Source: Polytrichum commune (taxonomy: Eukaryota; Streptophyta; Polytrichopsida; Polytrichales; Polytrichaceae). From it: a stretch of DNA of 64,000 nt. Positions within the stretch are counted from its first letter, which is position 1, and each line of letters starts with the position of its first letter. Location: contig OX485804.1 in NCBI GenBank assembly GCA_950295325.1, forward strand, positions 38,490,429-38,554,428. The letters are read 5' to 3'. The notes beneath the pieces are model-generated. The model was given only the letters and a program-made list of their open reading frames with translations. It did no database searches and was not told where the DNA came from. A program made the translations under genes and the position numbers. Positions 61,301-64,000 of this stretch are shown one piece after another.

Positions 61301-63911
61301 AGACCCAACCACCTCTTTGAGATGGGCTTGACACAAAATTCAGTAGACCACGAATATTATGCATTCCACGCCATGCAGGACTCATGAAGGTTTGTTCATC
61401 CATTCAAATCAAACTTCATTGGTGCCTTAGGCTCTCAAGCTCTAGTATGAAGTGAAGTAGGACGGCCTTGGCATTATCCACCAATGAGTGATTTTAAATT
61501 CAACAGACCCTCAAGCTCTTTTGTAAAGTGCCCCTTAGGTTCCAATTCATGCACAATATCATAGTTACTGGCTTCTATGAAACTTTGGGTTTATCTAACT
61601 TTGTATAAATTCCAATTGAGTTGCACGTTTTCAGGGGGGTGTGCCTTAGTGACCTGATTCCATTCTACGCAGGCAGACTAGCTGCAAAATCTGGAAATGG
61701 CAACACAATCCGTGAAAAGGTGGGTCAACATCAGCATTATAATATTTGTTGGATGCACGCAGAACTTTGTTGAGTTTCAGCAGGTAATGTTCCTCTGCAA
61801 TACTGGGGACTATTGGTGATTTATAGTTCTTCCAAGGAAAACCTTATATGGGACAAAATGGTTAAATCATAGCACGCATATTGTTATCTTTCACTAATGA
61901 GTTGGCAATCAACTACATCATCCACTAAAGGATCTATGTCTTTTACCCGTGTAGTGTAAACTGCACTCTATGATGTGTTGAAAAACATGTTTAATTTGTT
62001 TGCTCTGCAGCTGGGAGTTAGTCAAGAGAAGTTTGACAAAGTCAAAGCCACTGTACAACAATATGGCAACTTGATTGGATTTGGTGAGTCTTTCTAGTAA
62101 TGAAATCTCTTACAGGATATCAGAAATAAATGGGGCTTCAATACTTGTGAAAGCATTTCAGTAATCTTACATTTCCTTGCTGACTCTTAGTTATTTGATG
62201 GACCAATATGTATTTTAATCTGTAACTAGAGTTATTTTTTAACCCAATGGGACTTTTCATCTGGAGTTGGTCCCATATCATTTTTCATAGGTTGTTTTGC
62301 ATATAAAATCAATAGTTTCTTTCTATTTGTGGTGCATGCTTGAAGGTAGTGTTTGAATTTGAATAAAGAGCAACCTATTTAGGTTCATTGAGGGCCAAAC
62401 TCATTTTAGCATCTCTTGGCATGCCAAATTCAGTTTGACCCTTAAACAATATAGAATTTTGTTTCTCTCCAACTTCCACACTACCTCCAAGCATGCACCA
62501 AAAACCTACTGAACATGGTTATGTTGCAAACCAACCAGCTCCCTATCAAAAGTCATGTTGGGTTAGTATCTGTCATTATTTTTTATCTTACCTGTTATTA
62601 TATCTCATTGGAATCATCCTGGAAAACATGGGCAGTTGAAAGATTTTCATTGGGTGTGCGCAACCCAACGGCATTTCTTGCCGGATTTGTGGTATGCCTA
62701 TATGAATCCTCACCACCTCAAGGTTCCATTCAGTAATTCAATTCAATGATTTGATTTAGTGCGACTGATATTCCGGTTGTTTGAAGTTTGTAGTATGACT
62801 CTGAAAACTTGCATGTAACTGGGAGGTATATGCTCACGGAGATGGAAACTTGTGGAAATATATAAAGTCGAATTGTCAAATGGTTGAGGTTGATTGCATC
62901 TGCAAATCTTATGATTTGTTCATATCTGTGTTGAGCAGGGTATCCAACCAGCTCGCTTTTTTGCTGGAGTTTGTGCCGGTGCTCTCTTCACACTCCCCCT
63001 GCAGGTATATACCCAACGACTTTGATAAGTTGAATGCAATATAATATTTTTAACCCTTTTTTTGGGGGGTGCCAAGCTGCTGATAGTTTCCCAAAAGCGG
63101 CATCTATTTCTAAAAGTAATTGTCACCAAACCTGCTTATCATCTACAGTAGTCAATTAAGGTGGGAGGTTTCAGCCTCATCAGGGCCTTTGTCGGTTGTT
63201 ATTGTGATTGCATCAAAAACATAATATGTGTGAAGGCTTAAAAGCTACTTTGAGAACGAAGTTCATAACAGTTAACATTATTCTGCAATGCATGTATTGT
63301 TAGTCATGGATGGAATCAGAGTGAAACCCTCATCTTTGATATAAGTGAAGGGCTGTTGCACTTGCGTCCAAATAGCAAGTTGCAGATTTAAAGAAAAATT
63401 ATTGACATCTTATTATTGATCAGATGACAATTGGATTTGCTCTCCGAGACCGTCCAGTAACTGCACTAGCCAGCGTGGCTGCTGCTGTGGTATGCTCTCT
63501 ATCCCAATTGTATGACAGCTATGATAATGATCTACCTTATTAAAACTGAATTTACTCTCATTAGAGAATGCAGATAGTACTGGGATTGGGCATGATATAA
63601 TATTATGATACTAGGTTTTTGCTATTTGTAGATCATAGAGACCTTTAGATTGGTTTCCTTCAATCTAATTCTGGTTTGCTACGTGCTGTGAGAATATCAG
63701 TCACAGTGGCTCTGGTAGTAGCAATAGGTTACTGAAGGTTGCTTCAATCACCTTCAGTCATATTCACATTGCAAAAATAAGTTGGTCTGCTGACAATATT
63801 TACGTTTTGTTGTCCATGTAGGGCATTTGGACAATATTTCCCTACGCAGCAGCTGCAATAGCCTCAGCTGTATATTTCACAAAGCAACGTTACAGCAAGC
63901 AATCTTCATAA
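58310..63911 (+). CDS. Plastid-type DedA/VTT-domain membrane protein (10 exons, 361 aa)
   Basis: Exons: 58310-58452, 58914-59234, 60580-60652, 60786-60898, 61635-61719, 62011-62083, 62636-62691, 62939-63004, 63424-63489, 63822-63911, all GT-AG with matching phase. The start MASLPLCLPLRL and the basic, serine/glutamine-rich first 60 residues suggest a plastid transit peptide. Membrane segments are likely at about 89-108 (VWIAIGIGIVAVGVAVTFF), 156-172 (WMYFLLLMAAGFGLFV), 205-222, 281-310 and 318-350. The blocks CLSDLIPFYAGRLAAKSG and ERFSLGVRNPTAFLAG (Arg272, Arg278) match the G-x3-Y/F and RF-x-P/L-G-x-R signature of DedA/VTT (SNARE-associated) proteins, which include lipid scramblases and transporters. 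Substrate cannot be predicted. Introns 2 and 4 to 7 carry dispersed repeats. Gene model strong; family by motif only. Confidence 0.85.
59415..59760 (+). repeat. Dispersed repeat copy in intron 2 of the DedA-like gene
   Basis: Matches 42995-43340 in order and spacing, including ttgtcaaagtgaagattctt and tctcaaatataggtgtcttt. Confidence 0.75.
60100..60480 (-). repeat. Dispersed repeat copy in intron 2 of the DedA-like gene
   Basis: Reverse-strand relative of 44050-44250. It is rich in gataccattt/aaatggtatc motifs on both strands, so it may itself be a foldback. Confidence 0.7.
61030..61560. repeat. Dispersed foldback-like repeat, copy 3, in intron 4 of the DedA-like gene
   Basis: Relative of 41760-42090 and 45410-45960. 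It contains an internal inverted pair around catggtctcctggttttgtg and cacaaaattcagtagaccac, and outer arms built on gccactttacac and gtaaagtgcccc. Confidence 0.7.
62330..62505. mobile_element. MITE, about 170 bp, in intron 6 of the DedA-like gene
   Basis: The left end GGTGCATGCTTGAAGGTAGT is matched by the reverse complement of the right end (acactacctccaagcatgca, then cc) with one mismatch over 22 bp. Inside it is a second inverted pair around aaactcattttagcat and tggcatgcc. A diverged relative is in DAHP synthase intron 2. Target duplication unclear. Confidence 0.8.
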
Positions 63912-64000
63912 TCCATGCAGCTATAAATCATTCTTTTCAATTAACGAATCTTCAGTGAAAATTCTTCATGTTTACCTACACATTTAGGGACATTGCTATT

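Overview
This window looks like nuclear DNA of a land plant. The six genes I could resolve are split by GT-AG introns of roughly 80 to 2000 bp, three encode proteins with plastid-targeting-like N-termini, and the rest is AT-rich DNA with TIR transposons, foldback elements, minisatellites, CT/GA microsatellites and 20-base G or C runs. One gene per about 10 kb fits a modest-sized genome, perhaps a seed-free plant, but I cannot name the lineage from sequence alone.

Layout. 1-4071: AT-rich intergenic DNA with degraded ORFs and a short tagtcattt-type repeat. 4072-11679: a 7.6 kb Mutator-like DNA transposon with about 130 bp terminal inverted repeats (TIRs) and a perfect 9 bp target duplication. 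It holds a broken MULE/SWIM transposase (minus), a broken ORF starting with a BED-like zinc finger (plus, convergent), and exon-like fragments that may be captured host sequence. 11865-13150: a degenerate tandem array ending at the promoter of a DCP1 mRNA-decapping gene (plus, 13455 to at least 16525). 20057-22702: a three-exon gene (minus) for a conserved plastid-type protein of unknown function. 25117-29109: complete five-exon class II DAHP synthase (plus), first enzyme of the shikimate pathway. 30972-33372: three-exon membrane RING-H2 ubiquitin ligase (minus). 34800-38800: a repeat array built around a palindromic TAGTGTGG..CCACACTA core, interrupted by at least two TIR elements. 38800-49000: gene-poor DNA with several dispersed repeat families. 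49744-55640: an 18-exon carnosine N-methyltransferase-like gene (plus). 58310-63911: a ten-exon plastid-type DedA/VTT membrane-protein gene (plus).

The host genes do not form a pathway; they are ordinary neighbours (RNA turnover, plastid metabolism and membrane biology, ubiquitination, methyl transfer). Two themes stand out. The first is the MULE: it has a two-gene convergent layout, and the 5' flanks of both genes share a sequence motif. The second is local tandem duplication inside introns: four of the six genes carry one, and in DAHP synthase the duplication includes the 3' end of exon 1 and its 5' splice site. All exon models were joined by hand from reading frames and splice sites and have no transcript support.
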